Assembly: GCA_964562375.1 (NCBI GenBank)
Contig: CAZLSW010000070.1
Coordinates: 1-17,293, forward strand
Direction of reading: 5' to 3'
Length of the DNA stretch: 17,293 nucleotides
Origin: JAJPXC01 sp964562375
Lineage (GTDB): Bacteria; Bacteroidota; Bacteroidia; Bacteroidales; Muribaculaceae
Made by a program: the position numbers and the translations under genes. Shown piece after piece: positions 1 through 7,547 of the stretch. The notes under the pieces are model-generated. The model did not search any database. It worked only from the letters and a program-made list of their open reading frames with translations, and was not told the DNA's origin. Position 1 is the first letter of the stretch; every line of letters starts with the position of its first letter.

Positions 1-45
1 TCCAGTTGAGACTTGATTTTGCCTGTTAACATATTTTAAGAGACA

Positions 46-2646
46 CTAATGATAATAAATCATGGTGTTACGATTTTTCACCGTTTCTTTGCTGTTCACT
101 TGGATCAACGTGCCAATGTAGTTTTCGCTTGGCTCGTCAATTGCCTCGTTGCCGTCCTCGACGATAAACCGCTCCAATCCTGAGAATGCCTCGGGCTGGG
201 GCAATATTGAGATGGTATTGCCTAAAGTCAAAGTGGTCAATCGCTTCAACAGCGTTGAACTGGAATTGTATGTCGCGTTGTCGCTGCCGATATACAACTC
301 CTTGACAGGAGAATCGGCAAATACCCCGTCGAGATTGCATGCTACTGTAGAGCCGTTGGAGATTTTCACATACTCCAATTTTGAGCAGCCTGAGAAGGCA
401 TTCTCACCGATCTTGTCGATAGAGGAGGGAAGCACCACGCGTGTCAATTCGCTGCAACCGCTGAACGCGGCAGAGGCAATCTCCGTTACAGCCATCTCCT
501 TTCCGTTGAAATTGGTGTTTTCCGGGACAATTATGTCGCCCGAATAGGGATGCTCGTCATTTGCGATCAGCTTTAGCGTGGTGGACGAGTTCTTTGAGAA
601 GAGTAAGCCGCTGTTTTCGATAACGAGGTTGGATACCGAAATGGTAGCGATTCCGAACACTCCTGAGCCATCCGTGGCCGCAGCCTTGATTATGGCAGAG
701 CCTCCATAAAGAGCCGTAATCATGCCGTTGTCATCAACAGATACGACATCTTCATTGCTCGATGTCCAAATGACATCTTTGTGGGTCGCGTCATCAGGTA
801 GTACGCTGACTGTTAGGTGCAAAGTCTCGCCATCCGTGAGGGTCGCATCCCCGGGAGTTATCGCAATAGAAGTAACAAATTTGGAAACGGTCACCATGCA
901 GGTTGCGGTCAAGTTAGAGCCATCGAGAGTGGTGGCTGAGACGTTGGCCTCACCCACGCTGAGAGCTGTTACCAGGCCGTTTTCGTCAACCGTGGCAACC
1001 GCCTCGTTGTCGCTGCTCCAGATCACGTCCTTTTGGAACGCGTCGGTGGGTGATACCGTCACCGTAAGTTGTTTGGTATCGCCAGGTTCCAAGCCTATTT
1101 CGCTATCTGAAAGGGTGATTTCACTCACTAATGGCGCAACCAAAAGTACGCATCGATCGCTGATTTCAGTACCATCATTGGCAGTCGCCTTGATGATGGC
1201 GTTGCCCGCAGAAAGTGTTGTTACCAACCCCTCGGAAGACACAGTTGCCACCTCGGGATTTGACGATGACCAAGTAACCGATGCGTCGGTTGCGTCCTCG
1301 GGCAAGACTGTGGCGGTCAGCATCAGAGTGTCGCCCTGCTTCACTGTTGCCGTGTTGGGGCTAACCGTAATGGATTTTACCAACTTCACTACGTTGACCT
1401 TGCAAACGGCCATCAAGTCGGAGCCGTCGGTGGTCGTGGCCGAAATATTAGCGGTGCCTACAGCCACAGCCGTTACCTTGCCGTTTTCGTCAACCGTGGC
1501 CACGCTCTCGTTGTGACTTATCCAGCTTAAAGCCTTATTGAAGGCACCATCGGGGGTGATGGTGGTCTGGATTTGATAGGTTTGTTCCGGCTCGATCGTG
1601 ATTTCGCTTTCAGTGAAGCTCAACTCCTTAACCTTCAAGTCTACCGTGACCTTACACTCGGCAGTCACGCCCGAGCCATCAGTTGCCGATACCGTAATGA
1701 TGGTTTCTCCCTTTATCAAGCCAGCGGTAACCAATCCGTTTTCGTTGACGGTTGCCACCTCGGGATTGGAACTGCTCCACTCAACCGCGGAGTTGAAAGC
1801 ATCCTCCGGCAGCACGGTGGCCGTGACTTGCAGCGTCTGCGCCGGTTCCAAAGTAACGTCAGTCTCATTAAGAGAAATCTCTGTGACCGCCTTCATGGCT
1901 CGCAACTCCCACATATCCTTCCATACGTCGGCTTGTTGATAAGCCTCCAATGCCTCCTCGGGTACATACGCAGGAAGATTGAGTTTTTGCTCGTTGGAGA
2001 AATGCGTCCCCGAGGAGAAAGAGGGGGGAGTGAGGGTATAGGAGTAAATCGCCTTAAGGGCGTCATATCCCGAAGAAAAGTCATTTGTAATACCCGTTTC
2101 GTCATCAAGGTAATCTTTCGACAAAATAATCTCCTTCACCTTTGCCTTTGGTTTAGTTGATTGGACCACATACGACGTGTCTCCAAAAACTCTCAGAATA
2201 TACGGGTTGCCAACTGTTAAAGAGATTATACCAGTATAGTCAAATGGAGCAGCCTTCAACCAAAAATTGCCATAAGTATGGTAAAAAGTTTCGATACTTT
2301 TTATTGAATTGGGCAAGGATAGTTTTGTCAAATAGGGACAATTCACGAAAGTTAGCTCATGAATATTAATAACGGAGAAAGTCCGACCTTTGTATTCTAC
2401 AGCTGAGGGAACCACCAAATTCCCACTATATGAATTAGAATAGACACAAGTTCCAGCTAAACCATATCCATTAAAACTTGTAGTCTCACTGTCTTGAATC
2501 CCATTATGGATAACTTCACAGGTTTGATTAGTCAATGATATCACGTTGTAGTAGATGGTCTTTCCGTCGTCGTTTACGGCTGAGAAGTCGTAGGCATGGG
2601 CCAGGATTGATACAAGGCCCATGCAGATGAGTAGAAACTTTTTCAT
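46..2646 (-). CDS. Secreted BIG_2 Ig-like and leucine-rich-repeat surface protein
   Basis: This is a predicted secreted or surface protein of 866 residues. Residues 1-18 form a signal peptide (Lys-Lys followed by a hydrophobic core and a small-residue end, AHA). Residues about 20-245 form a BspA-like N-terminal region containing a YVPEEALEAYQQADVWKDMW stretch, typical of Bacteroidales proteins of this kind. Five bacterial Ig-like type 2 (BIG_2) repeats of about 84 residues follow (about 252-670), each with a WSSSNPEVATV-like core and an NGLVTA-like turn. LRR_5-type repeats (AFSGCSEL, AFSGCSKL) follow from about 690 to the end. No Por-type sorting domain or anchor is visible, and the end (RNTMIYYH) is abrupt, so the C-terminus may be short or truncated. 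The gene starts 12 bases after the upstream small ORF and lies downstream of a structured leader at 2902-3219. A role in adhesion or surface display is inferred from the domains; no ligand can be named. Confidence 0.9.
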   Translation of the reverse strand: MKKFLLICMGLVSILAHAYDFSAVNDDGKTIYYNVISLTNQTCEVIHNGIQDSETTSFNGYGLAGTCVYSNSYSGNLVVPSAVEYKGRTFSVINIHELTFVNCPYLTKLSLPNSIKSIETFYHTYGNFWLKAAPFDYTGIISLTVGNPYILRVFGDTSYVVQSTKPKAKVKEIILSKDYLDDETGITNDFSSGYDALKAIYSYTLTPPSFSSGTHFSNEQKLNLPAYVPEEALEAYQQADVWKDMWELRAMKAVTEISLNETDVTLEPAQTLQVTATVLPEDAFNSAVEWSSSNPEVATVNENGLVTAGLIKGETIITVSATDGSGVTAECKVTVDLKVKELSFTESEITIEPEQTYQIQTTITPDGAFNKALSWISHNESVATVDENGKVTAVAVGTANISATTTDGSDLMAVCKVNVVKLVKSITVSPNTATVKQGDTLMLTATVLPEDATDASVTWSSSNPEVATVSSEGLVTTLSAGNAIIKATANDGTEISDRCVLLVAPLVSEITLSDSEIGLEPGDTKQLTVTVSPTDAFQKDVIWSSDNEAVATVDENGLVTALSVGEANVSATTLDGSNLTATCMVTVSKFVTSIAITPGDATLTDGETLHLTVSVLPDDATHKDVIWTSSNEDVVSVDDNGMITALYGGSAIIKAAATDGSGVFGIATISVSNLVIENSGLLFSKNSSTTLKLIANDEHPYSGDIIVPENTNFNGKEMAVTEIASAAFSGCSELTRVVLPSSIDKIGENAFSGCSKLEYVKISNGSTVACNLDGVFADSPVKELYIGSDNATYNSSSTLLKRLTTLTLGNTISILPQPEAFSGLERFIVEDGNEAIDEPSENYIGTLIQVNSKETVKNRNTMIYYH
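615..1893 (-). repeat. Five tandem BIG_2-coding units of about 250 bp
   Basis: The middle of the surface-protein gene is a tandem array of five units of about 84 codons. Some units stay very similar at DNA level. The plus-strand string ccgttttcgtcaaccgtggc occurs near 978 and near 1483, and a close relative occurs near 1737. Such arrays can expand or contract by recombination between units. Confidence 0.75.
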
Positions 2647-2658
2647 AAGAAGCGGAAC

Positions 2659-2847
2659 TTAAGATCCCACAACTCCATTAACAGACACTTCCTTTACACC
2701 TGCCGACACCGCAAGGTCGCGAAGTTTATCGCTGGCCGGCCCTGTCATGTGGATGTCAAGTTGTCGAATCTGGTCACGATCTAATAGCTGTTTCAAGGCA
2801 TCTAAAAAAGCAGCAATAGATTGAGCTTTGGTTGGAATTTTTTCCAT
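2659..2847 (-). CDS. Small hypothetical protein (62 aa) between leader RNA and surface-protein gene
   Basis: This ATG-started ORF of 62 codons ends 12 bases before the start of the BIG_2 surface-protein gene on the same strand, and begins about 55 bases after the end of the structured leader. The product looks protein-like: a helical N-terminal half (AQSIAAFLDALKQLLDRDQI) followed by what could be a beta-alpha-beta stretch (LDIHMTG, then DKLRDLAVSAG, then VKEVSVNG). There is no signal peptide or membrane segment. I do not recognise a family. The position suggests co-transcription with the surface-protein gene, either as a small regulator or as a translated leader that couples to it. It could also be chance coding, because short ORFs are common. 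Confidence 0.45.
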   Translation of the reverse strand: MEKIPTKAQSIAAFLDALKQLLDRDQIRQLDIHMTGPASDKLRDLAVSAGVKEVSVNGVVGS

Positions 2848-2901
2848 TGCAAAACAAATTTAACTGCCCTCGCGACTCCCTGATCGAGGGCTATTAAACG
2901 G

Positions 2902-3219
2902 AAAAGCGTGGAAGTCTGCACTTTGGCTCGTCCCACAGTCAGAGGCCTTCGCATTGCCCGGTATCGTAAGACGAGCAACGCAGAAGCCCACGCCGATATG
3001 CAGACACGGCTGTCGCTAAGCGGTATTCCCATACCTTGATGGCGACAACTCATGTTCAATTACATACCCTTGGGTGTCTACTATTGCCCTGCCTTTGACG
3101 ATACCTGAAAGTTGCGAAGTTTCTGACTGTCAAAAACAAGCGTCAAGTAAACGCTTTATGTACAGGAAGTCCCGCCCGGGGCACACTCTTGCGCCGTCCC
3201 GTTGCTCGGCGTGGCTTCA
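2902..3219 (-). ncRNA. Structured leader RNA, copy B (upstream of surface-protein gene)
   Basis: This stretch of about 320 nt contains no convincing gene and is homologous to the leader at 14581-14895. Shared blocks read on the minus strand are: CAAGAGTG in a hairpin loop (3191 to 3184), GGCGGGA (3176 to 3170), TACATAAA (3162 to 3155), the 15-mer AAACTTCGCAACTTT (3122 to 3108) and GGGCAATGCGAAGGCCT (2959 to 2943), with the latter continuing to 2926. Predicted helices are: GGCGCA/TGTGCC around an AGAG loop (3195-3190 with 3185-3180); AAGCGT/ACGCTT (3156-3151 with 3143-3138); TGTCGC/GCGACA enclosing GGTAT-GGGA-ATACC (3047-3011); GCTCGTC/GACGAGC (2976-2970 with 2932-2926); and a closing stem GCGTGG/CCACGC (2993-2988 with 2911-2906) followed by TTTT. 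The start is inferred from the promoter at 3225-3232. The end is set at the T run. Function as a cis-acting leader is inference. Confidence 0.7.
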
Positions 3220-3224
3220 CATCG

Positions 3225-3255
3225 CAAAGTTAACAAATTTTTCAATCCACAGCAA
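3225..3255 (-). promoter_or_regulatory. Bacteroidetes-type promoter of leader copy B
   Basis: The minus strand carries TAACTTTG at 3232 to 3225, a perfect match to the Bacteroidetes -7 consensus TAnnTTTG. A TTG at 3255 to 3253 lies 20 bases upstream, fitting the -33 element. Transcription would start near 3219, at the 5' end of the conserved leader. The same octamer stands at the same place in front of leader copy A. The promoter sits just downstream of the 3' end of the recombinase gene at 3294. Confidence 0.65.
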
Positions 3256-3293
3256 TCTATCCCTAAATTTTTGCCGAAAATTTTAACATCCCC

Positions 3294-4448
3294 TTAATTG
3301 AACGCCTCGGAGAGGCGGTTGACGGCGGCGGCGCGGGTGGAGAGGTCGACGGTGGCGTAGATGGCGGTGGCGGCGAGGGATTTGTGGCCGAGGATTTTGC
3401 TGACGGCGGGGAGCGAGGCTCCGGCGGTAATGGCGAGGGTCGCCGAGGTGTGGCGCGAGCAGTGGTAGGTGAGATCCTTGGCGATTCCGGCGCGCTCTTT
3501 CAGTCGGCGCACGTACATGCCCATCGCCCCGTGGCCGCGTGAGAGGTGGAAGATCGGTGTGTCAGAACCGTTCGCGGGGCGTTCGGGCAAAAGGGATAAC
3601 GCCATGTCGTTCAGCGGGATAGTCACTGGCGTGCGTGTCTTTTGCTGGACGAGCGAGACGGCGGGGGTGTCGCCGATGGTGGTAATGTGGTTCCAGCGAA
3701 GTTGGCGGATGTCGCTCAGGCGCAATCCGGTCATGCACGAGAACCCGAACGCGTGTTGCACCTGCCATTCTTGGTCGGTGCGGGGTTCCACTTGTATGAA
3801 CGCCAGGAACTCCTCGGCGGTGAGAAACTCGCGGTGCTTGTCGGGCGCGTGAAATTTCTCCAGTTGCGAAAGCCCCTGTACGGGATTGGTCCCGATCAAC
3901 CCATCCCGCACGGCCTTGTTGAACATCGCGTTGACGGTCTCGCCGAACAGCAACAGGGTGAAATCGGCCAACCGACCGCCGTTCTGCGAGGCTTGCCGAT
4001 GGTTGCGGTAGGTGTTGCGCATATAGTCGTAGAGGCCGTTTATATGCCTGGCAGTCACCTTGTTGAGTTTTATGCTCAACGATTTAGTAGCGGTCAGATA
4101 TTCCTTAATACGCGCGTTGACGATGCGCTTATGGTCGACCATCTTGCGGCAGTTGCCACACTCCACCGACCACTGATAATATCGCTCGGCCCACTCTATC
4201 CATGTCAGCTCGGTTGATTCCCTCCCTTTCTTCTCCTGTGAGAAATCCTTGGGATTGAGCACACGTTGCGATTTGATTTCCAACGCTTTGCGGTACGTGG
4301 CTTTGTTGGCTCGTCTTGCCTCCTTGCTTTCCTCCGGGACGAGGAATAGACCCAAGGATTCCCTCTTTCGGAACCCCGGCTCGTAATATTCAAGGTAGAG
4401 GCTACGGTTTCCGTTGGGAAGCTGACGCTCTTTGATTTCCACTTTCAT
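3294..4448 (-). CDS. Tyrosine recombinase/integrase (second of tandem pair)
   Basis: This is a site-specific tyrosine recombinase of 384 residues, the usual length for Bacteroidales integrases. Residues 1-65 form an arm-type DNA-binding region, about 80-195 the SAM-like core-binding domain, and about 205-384 the catalytic domain. Catalytic residues can be read as Arg243 (TGLRLSD), Lys270 (QQKT), His329 and Arg332 (YHCSRH), His355 (LGH) and the nucleophile Tyr364 (AIYA), so the enzyme looks intact. Its ATG overlaps the stop of the upstream recombinase in an ATGA, which implies translational coupling. It is clearly related to, but diverged from, its neighbour. It should cut and rejoin DNA at a specific att or inversion site. 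Whether it mobilises an element or inverts a local segment cannot be told from the sequence. Confidence 0.93.
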   Translation of the reverse strand: MKVEIKERQLPNGNRSLYLEYYEPGFRKRESLGLFLVPEESKEARRANKATYRKALEIKSQRVLNPKDFSQEKKGRESTELTWIEWAERYYQWSVECGNCRKMVDHKRIVNARIKEYLTATKSLSIKLNKVTARHINGLYDYMRNTYRNHRQASQNGGRLADFTLLLFGETVNAMFNKAVRDGLIGTNPVQGLSQLEKFHAPDKHREFLTAEEFLAFIQVEPRTDQEWQVQHAFGFSCMTGLRLSDIRQLRWNHITTIGDTPAVSLVQQKTRTPVTIPLNDMALSLLPERPANGSDTPIFHLSRGHGAMGMYVRRLKERAGIAKDLTYHCSRHTSATLAITAGASLPAVSKILGHKSLAATAIYATVDLSTRAAAVNRLSEAFN

Positions 4449-5626
4449 ACGGCCACTGATTTTGAGTTGAACATTTCGTTAACGAGGTTGACTGTCTGCA
4501 CTTTAGCCTCGTCAACTATCTTCGCGTAAACCTCGGTCATGCGCACCGACCGGTGGCCAAGAATCTTGCTCACCACATAGAGATTGGCTCCGAGGGTGAT
4601 CAAGGTGGTGGCGCAGGTGTGGCGCGAGCAATGATAGGTGATGTGCTTGGTGATTCCGGCGGCTTTCACCCATTCACCGAGCACCACATCAACTGTCGTG
4701 TGGGTGATTTTCAGCGCATGGAACACGTAGTCTTCTCCCTCTTTTGGCTCCGGCATCCAGCGCAGGGCCTCGTCGGGGAGCGGGATGGTGACACTGTTTT
4801 TGGTCTTCACCTGGCGATGCTCGATATACCGGTTCACTCCATCGGCGGCATAGAGAATCTCGTCCCAACGAAGCGACTTGATGTCGCTGTATCTCAGCCC
4901 GGTGAAGCATGAGAACAGGAACGCCTTCTTGACGATTTCGTAACGGCAAGGTGTGACCATCAGGCGTTTAAGTTCCTCGATGGTGAGAAACTCTTTTTTG
5001 CTCTCGGCCTTACGGGGCTTGTCCTTGGCCTCCAGTTGCTTGAATGGATTGACCGTTATCAGCCCCTCGGCCATGGCCCGGTTGAACATCGAGCCGAGGC
5101 GGTTGACCATCATCCGGCATGTGGTGTCGCCGAGGGTTTTCTTGCCGTCACGGTAAGTGCAGCCGCGCAGAAACGCGATGAAACCTTTGCACCAATCCTT
5201 GTCGACCGCCTGCAATTCCATCGCGGGCTGACCTATATGGATAAGGTACTGCTCGACCCTCGCTTTCACGTTGCGTTTGACCCGGGCCGACGATGGCGAT
5301 AACTGCTCGTTATCTTTCACATAATCATCGAGATAAGCCACCAATGTCACCCGCTTGCGCGATATTTGGTGCCAGTTGATGATCTCGGTGTCCTTCAAGT
5401 CGAGGATACGCTGGGCCTTGATCTGCTCGGCGAGCATCCTCGTCTTTTGGTTTTGCAACTTCGCGGCGGTGTTGACCTCCGGCACGAGATACAGTTTCAG
5501 ACCCTCTTTCTTGCGCATGCCCTTGTGGTACATGTCGAGGTAGAGGCTCACGGTGCCGTCCTTGCGCTTGGCCTCGCGGAGCCTTATCGGCTCCTTCAGC
5601 TTAAGTTCTTTCTTTTTTCTTCCCAT
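4445..5626 (-). CDS. Tyrosine recombinase/integrase (first of tandem pair)
   Basis: This is a site-specific tyrosine recombinase of 393 residues. A basic N-terminus (MGRKKKELKLKE) leads into an arm-binding domain (about 10-75), then a SAM-like core-binding domain (about 90-200) and a catalytic domain (about 210-393). Active-site residues are Arg245 (TGLRYSD), Lys274 or Lys276 (RQVKTK), His332 and Arg335 (YHCSRH), His358 (LGH) and Tyr367 (EVYAK), all present. The start is the ATG at 5626, preceded by an A/T-rich 5' UTR of about 50 bases and a clear promoter at 5685-5692. It is the first gene of a two-recombinase operon transcribed away from the tra genes. Tandem recombinases of this type are common near the ends of Bacteroidales mobile elements. 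The immediate proximity to the broken 5' end of traJ suggests that this side is an element boundary. Confidence 0.93.
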   Translation of the reverse strand: MGRKKKELKLKEPIRLREAKRKDGTVSLYLDMYHKGMRKKEGLKLYLVPEVNTAAKLQNQKTRMLAEQIKAQRILDLKDTEIINWHQISRKRVTLVAYLDDYVKDNEQLSPSSARVKRNVKARVEQYLIHIGQPAMELQAVDKDWCKGFIAFLRGCTYRDGKKTLGDTTCRMMVNRLGSMFNRAMAEGLITVNPFKQLEAKDKPRKAESKKEFLTIEELKRLMVTPCRYEIVKKAFLFSCFTGLRYSDIKSLRWDEILYAADGVNRYIEHRQVKTKNSVTIPLPDEALRWMPEPKEGEDYVFHALKITHTTVDVVLGEWVKAAGITKHITYHCSRHTCATTLITLGANLYVVSKILGHRSVRMTEVYAKIVDEAKVQTVNLVNEMFNSKSVAV

Positions 5627-5664
5627 AATTTGATATTTGTTCGTTTGTTTATATTGTTGATATT

Positions 5665-5681
5665 CAGAGATTTAAACTCTG
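5665..5681. promoter_or_regulatory. Inverted repeat at predicted start of recombinase transcript
   Basis: CAGAG and CTCTG form a 5-bp inverted repeat around a 7-base spacer (5665-5681). It overlaps the transcription start expected from the -7 box at 5685-5692, so it could be an operator or a short 5' hairpin. The repeat is short, so chance is possible. Confidence 0.3.
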
Positions 5682-5684
5682 CTA

Positions 5685-5719
5685 CAAAGATAATTCAAAC
5701 GGGACAAAAGTGGGACAAA
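5685..5719 (-). promoter_or_regulatory. Promoter of the recombinase operon with repeated TTTGTCCC boxes
   Basis: On the minus strand TATCTTTG (5692 to 5685) matches the Bacteroidetes -7 consensus TAnnTTTG exactly. Upstream are two direct copies of TTTGTCCC (plus-strand GGGACAAA at 5701-5708 and 5712-5719) spaced 11 bp apart, one helical turn. The distal TTTG lies 23 bases from the -7 box, slightly long for a -33 element; the proximal one lies 12 bases away, too close. The helical-turn spacing also fits a protein-binding pair, such as recombinase arm sites or a repressor. A small perfect hairpin, GCCGA-AAA-TCGGC, lies just beyond at 5725-5737. Confidence 0.6.
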
Positions 5720-5812
5720 TCCGTGCCGAAAATCGGCAATTTTATGAAAGAATAACTCAAATCAGAAATATGCAAACATCGTCGCAAACAACTGTTAATC
5801 AATCGCTTTGAT

Positions 5813-6873
5813 TTGCATATTGTCCTTACGATTCCTTTTGTTTCCACCCTTGCAGCAATTGGTGGTTTCTGGTGGATTCTACAGATGTGCATGGCGTTGG
5901 CGGCGTTGTTCTCGATTATCGTGGCGGCGGGGATGGCCTACAAGATGATGGTCAAGCACGAGCCGCTCGACGCGATGAAGCTGCTGCGTCCGCTCGGCAT
6001 CTCGATAATCCTTTGTTGGTGGTACCCTCCTGCCGACACCGGTATCGTGGGGGCGGCAATAGTTGGTGCGTCCTCGATTTCCTTAGCTACATCCCCAACT
6101 GCATCGGCTCGTACACCCACGACCTTTACCAGACCGAGGCGTTGCAGATCACCGACAAGTTTGAGGAGGTGCAGGAGCTAATCCACAAGCGCGACACCAT
6201 CTATCACAACCTCCAGGCGCAAGCCGACGTGGCCCACGCTGGCACGATGGATCCCGCACTTTTGGAAGCCACGATGGAGCAGACCGGCGTTGACGAAGTG
6301 ACCGAAATGGAGAAGGACGCCTCCAAATTATGGTTCACCTCGCTGACCTCCGGAGCAGTTGTTTTGATAGATAAGTTCGTGATGGTCATTGCGTTAATCA
6401 TCTTCCGTATCGGATGGTGGAGCACCATATATTGCCAGCAGATACTGTTGGGAATGCTGACCATCTTCGGGCCGATACAATGGGCATTTTCGTTTCTCCC
6501 GAAGTGGGAAGGTGCTTGGGCCAAGTGGATAACTCGCTATCTGACAGTGCATTTCTATGGAGCGTGTCTATATTTTGTCGGGTTCTACGTGCTATTGCTC
6601 TTTGACATAGTGCTTTGCATTCAGGTAGAGAACCTGACGGCCATCACTGCCAGCGAGCAGACGATGGCCGCATACCTCCAGAACTCCTTCTTTTCGGCAG
6701 GATACCTGATGGCCGCAAGTATAGTGGCTCTCAAGTGCCTGAACCTCGTACCCGACCTCGCAGCTTGGATGATACCTGAGGGTGACACAGCCTTCTCGAC
6801 GCGAAACTTCGGCGAGGGCGTGGCCCAGCAGGCCAAGATGTCGGCCACGGGCGCCATGCGAGCCGTCTTCTGA
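5813..6873 (+). pseudogene. traJ: Conjugative transposon protein TraJ, frameshifted and without a normal start
   Basis: TraJ is a polytopic inner-membrane protein of the Bacteroidales conjugation apparatus, comparable to VirB6-like channel subunits. The 5' part is read in one frame from about 5813 (DLHIVLTIPFVSTLAAIGG, then LLRPLGISIILCWWYP). The rest is read in the -1 frame from about 6052 to the TGA at 6871 (FLSYIPNCIGSYTHDLY, then GWWSTIYCQQILLGMLTIFGPI and further membrane segments). Reading the G5 run at 6049-6053 as G6 would join the halves as GIVGGGNSWCVLDFL, so a one-base loss in a homopolymer explains the break. A true mutation, a sequencing error or ribosomal slippage are all possible. 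The open frame has no ATG back to its upstream stop at 5753-5755; only TTG at 5813 or weaker codons could start it. The recombinase promoter lies immediately upstream, so the native start was probably replaced or lost. Confidence 0.8.
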
Positions 6874-6930
6874 CCCGGAACGCGCCACGTTTCGGGAAAC
6901 AAACTCCGTGACAATATAGCACAGAAAGCA

Positions 6931-7545
6931 ATGGTAATAAAGAACTTAGAAAACAAAATCAAGCTCGTCATCATCGTGTGTGCACTGTTCTTGGCGGGTT
7001 GCGTCATCATCTCGCTCTCGTCCATCTGGACGGCCCGCACGATGGTGAACGACGCCCACGCCAAGGTGTACGTCCTCGACGGCAACGTGCCCGTGCTGGT
7101 TGAGCGCACGGCGATGGAGGAGACCCTCGACGTTGAGGCCAAGAGCCACGTGGAGCGGTTCCACCACCTGTTCTTCACGCTCGCTCCGGACGACAAGTAC
7201 ATCAAGTACACGATGGACAAGGCGATGTACCTCGTCGACGAGTCGGGGCTGGCGCAGTACAACGCGCTCAAGGAGAAAGGCTTCTACAACAACATCATGG
7301 GCACCTCGGCGGTGTTCTCCATCTTCTGCGACAGCATCCACTTCGACAAGGAGAAGATGGAGTTCACCTACTACGGTCGCCAGCGCATAGAGCGGCGCAC
7401 GTCGATACTCACGCGCCAGCTCATCACGGCCGGACACCTGACGCGCGTGCCTCGCACGGACAACAACCCCCACGGACTGCTCATCGTAAACTGGCGCACG
7501 CTCCTGAACAAGGACATCGAGCAGCGCACTAAAAACTCCTACTGA
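6931..7545 (+). CDS. traK: Conjugative transposon protein TraK (VirB8-like)
   Basis: TraK is the VirB8-like assembly factor of the Bacteroidales type IV secretion channel, anchored in the inner membrane with a periplasmic domain. The 204-residue product has the expected plan: a short cytoplasmic N-terminus, one membrane segment (about 11-33, LVIIVCALFLAGCVIISLSS) and a soluble periplasmic domain. Characteristic TraK stretches are VKSHVERFHHLFFTLAPDD-like (here AKSHVERFHHLFFTLAPDD), a YNALKEKGFYNN segment and a C-terminal GLLIVNWRTLLNKDIE. Length and gene order (between traJ and traL) match the family. It starts 57 bases after traJ and ends 2 bases before traL, consistent with one operon. Confidence 0.93.
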   Translation: MVIKNLENKIKLVIIVCALFLAGCVIISLSSIWTARTMVNDAHAKVYVLDGNVPVLVERTAMEETLDVEAKSHVERFHHLFFTLAPDDKYIKYTMDKAMYLVDESGLAQYNALKEKGFYNNIMGTSAVFSIFCDSIHFDKEKMEFTYYGRQRIERRTSILTRQLITAGHLTRVPRTDNNPHGLLIVNWRTLLNKDIEQRTKNSY

Positions 7546-7547
7546 TC

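Noticed and set aside
149..2160. Long plus-strand frames opposite the BIG_2 gene, up to 264 codons
   Set aside because: They are antisense shadows of the repeated Ig-coding sequence, with periodic composition and no independent support.
2855..2862. TAAATTTG on the minus strand, matching the -7 consensus TAnnTTTG
   Set aside because: It lies only 7 bases before the ATG of the 62-residue ORF, which would make a leaderless transcript, and the region is AT-rich. It could still serve the surface-protein gene, but the evidence is too thin to list.
2802..3286. Frames of 85 (minus) and 70 (plus) codons over leader copy B
   Set aside because: Composition is random-looking, there is no plausible start context, and they coincide with the conserved RNA structure.
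3265..5733. Imperfect direct repeat flanking the recombinase pair: TGCCGAAAAT at 3272-3281 and 5724-5733, within 14 of 17 matching bases, as attachment-site cores
   Set aside because: The same motif (TTTTCGGC on the minus strand) also appears upstream of leader copy A, so it is better explained as a promoter-upstream element. A 10-base match in AT-rich flanks is also not unlikely by chance.
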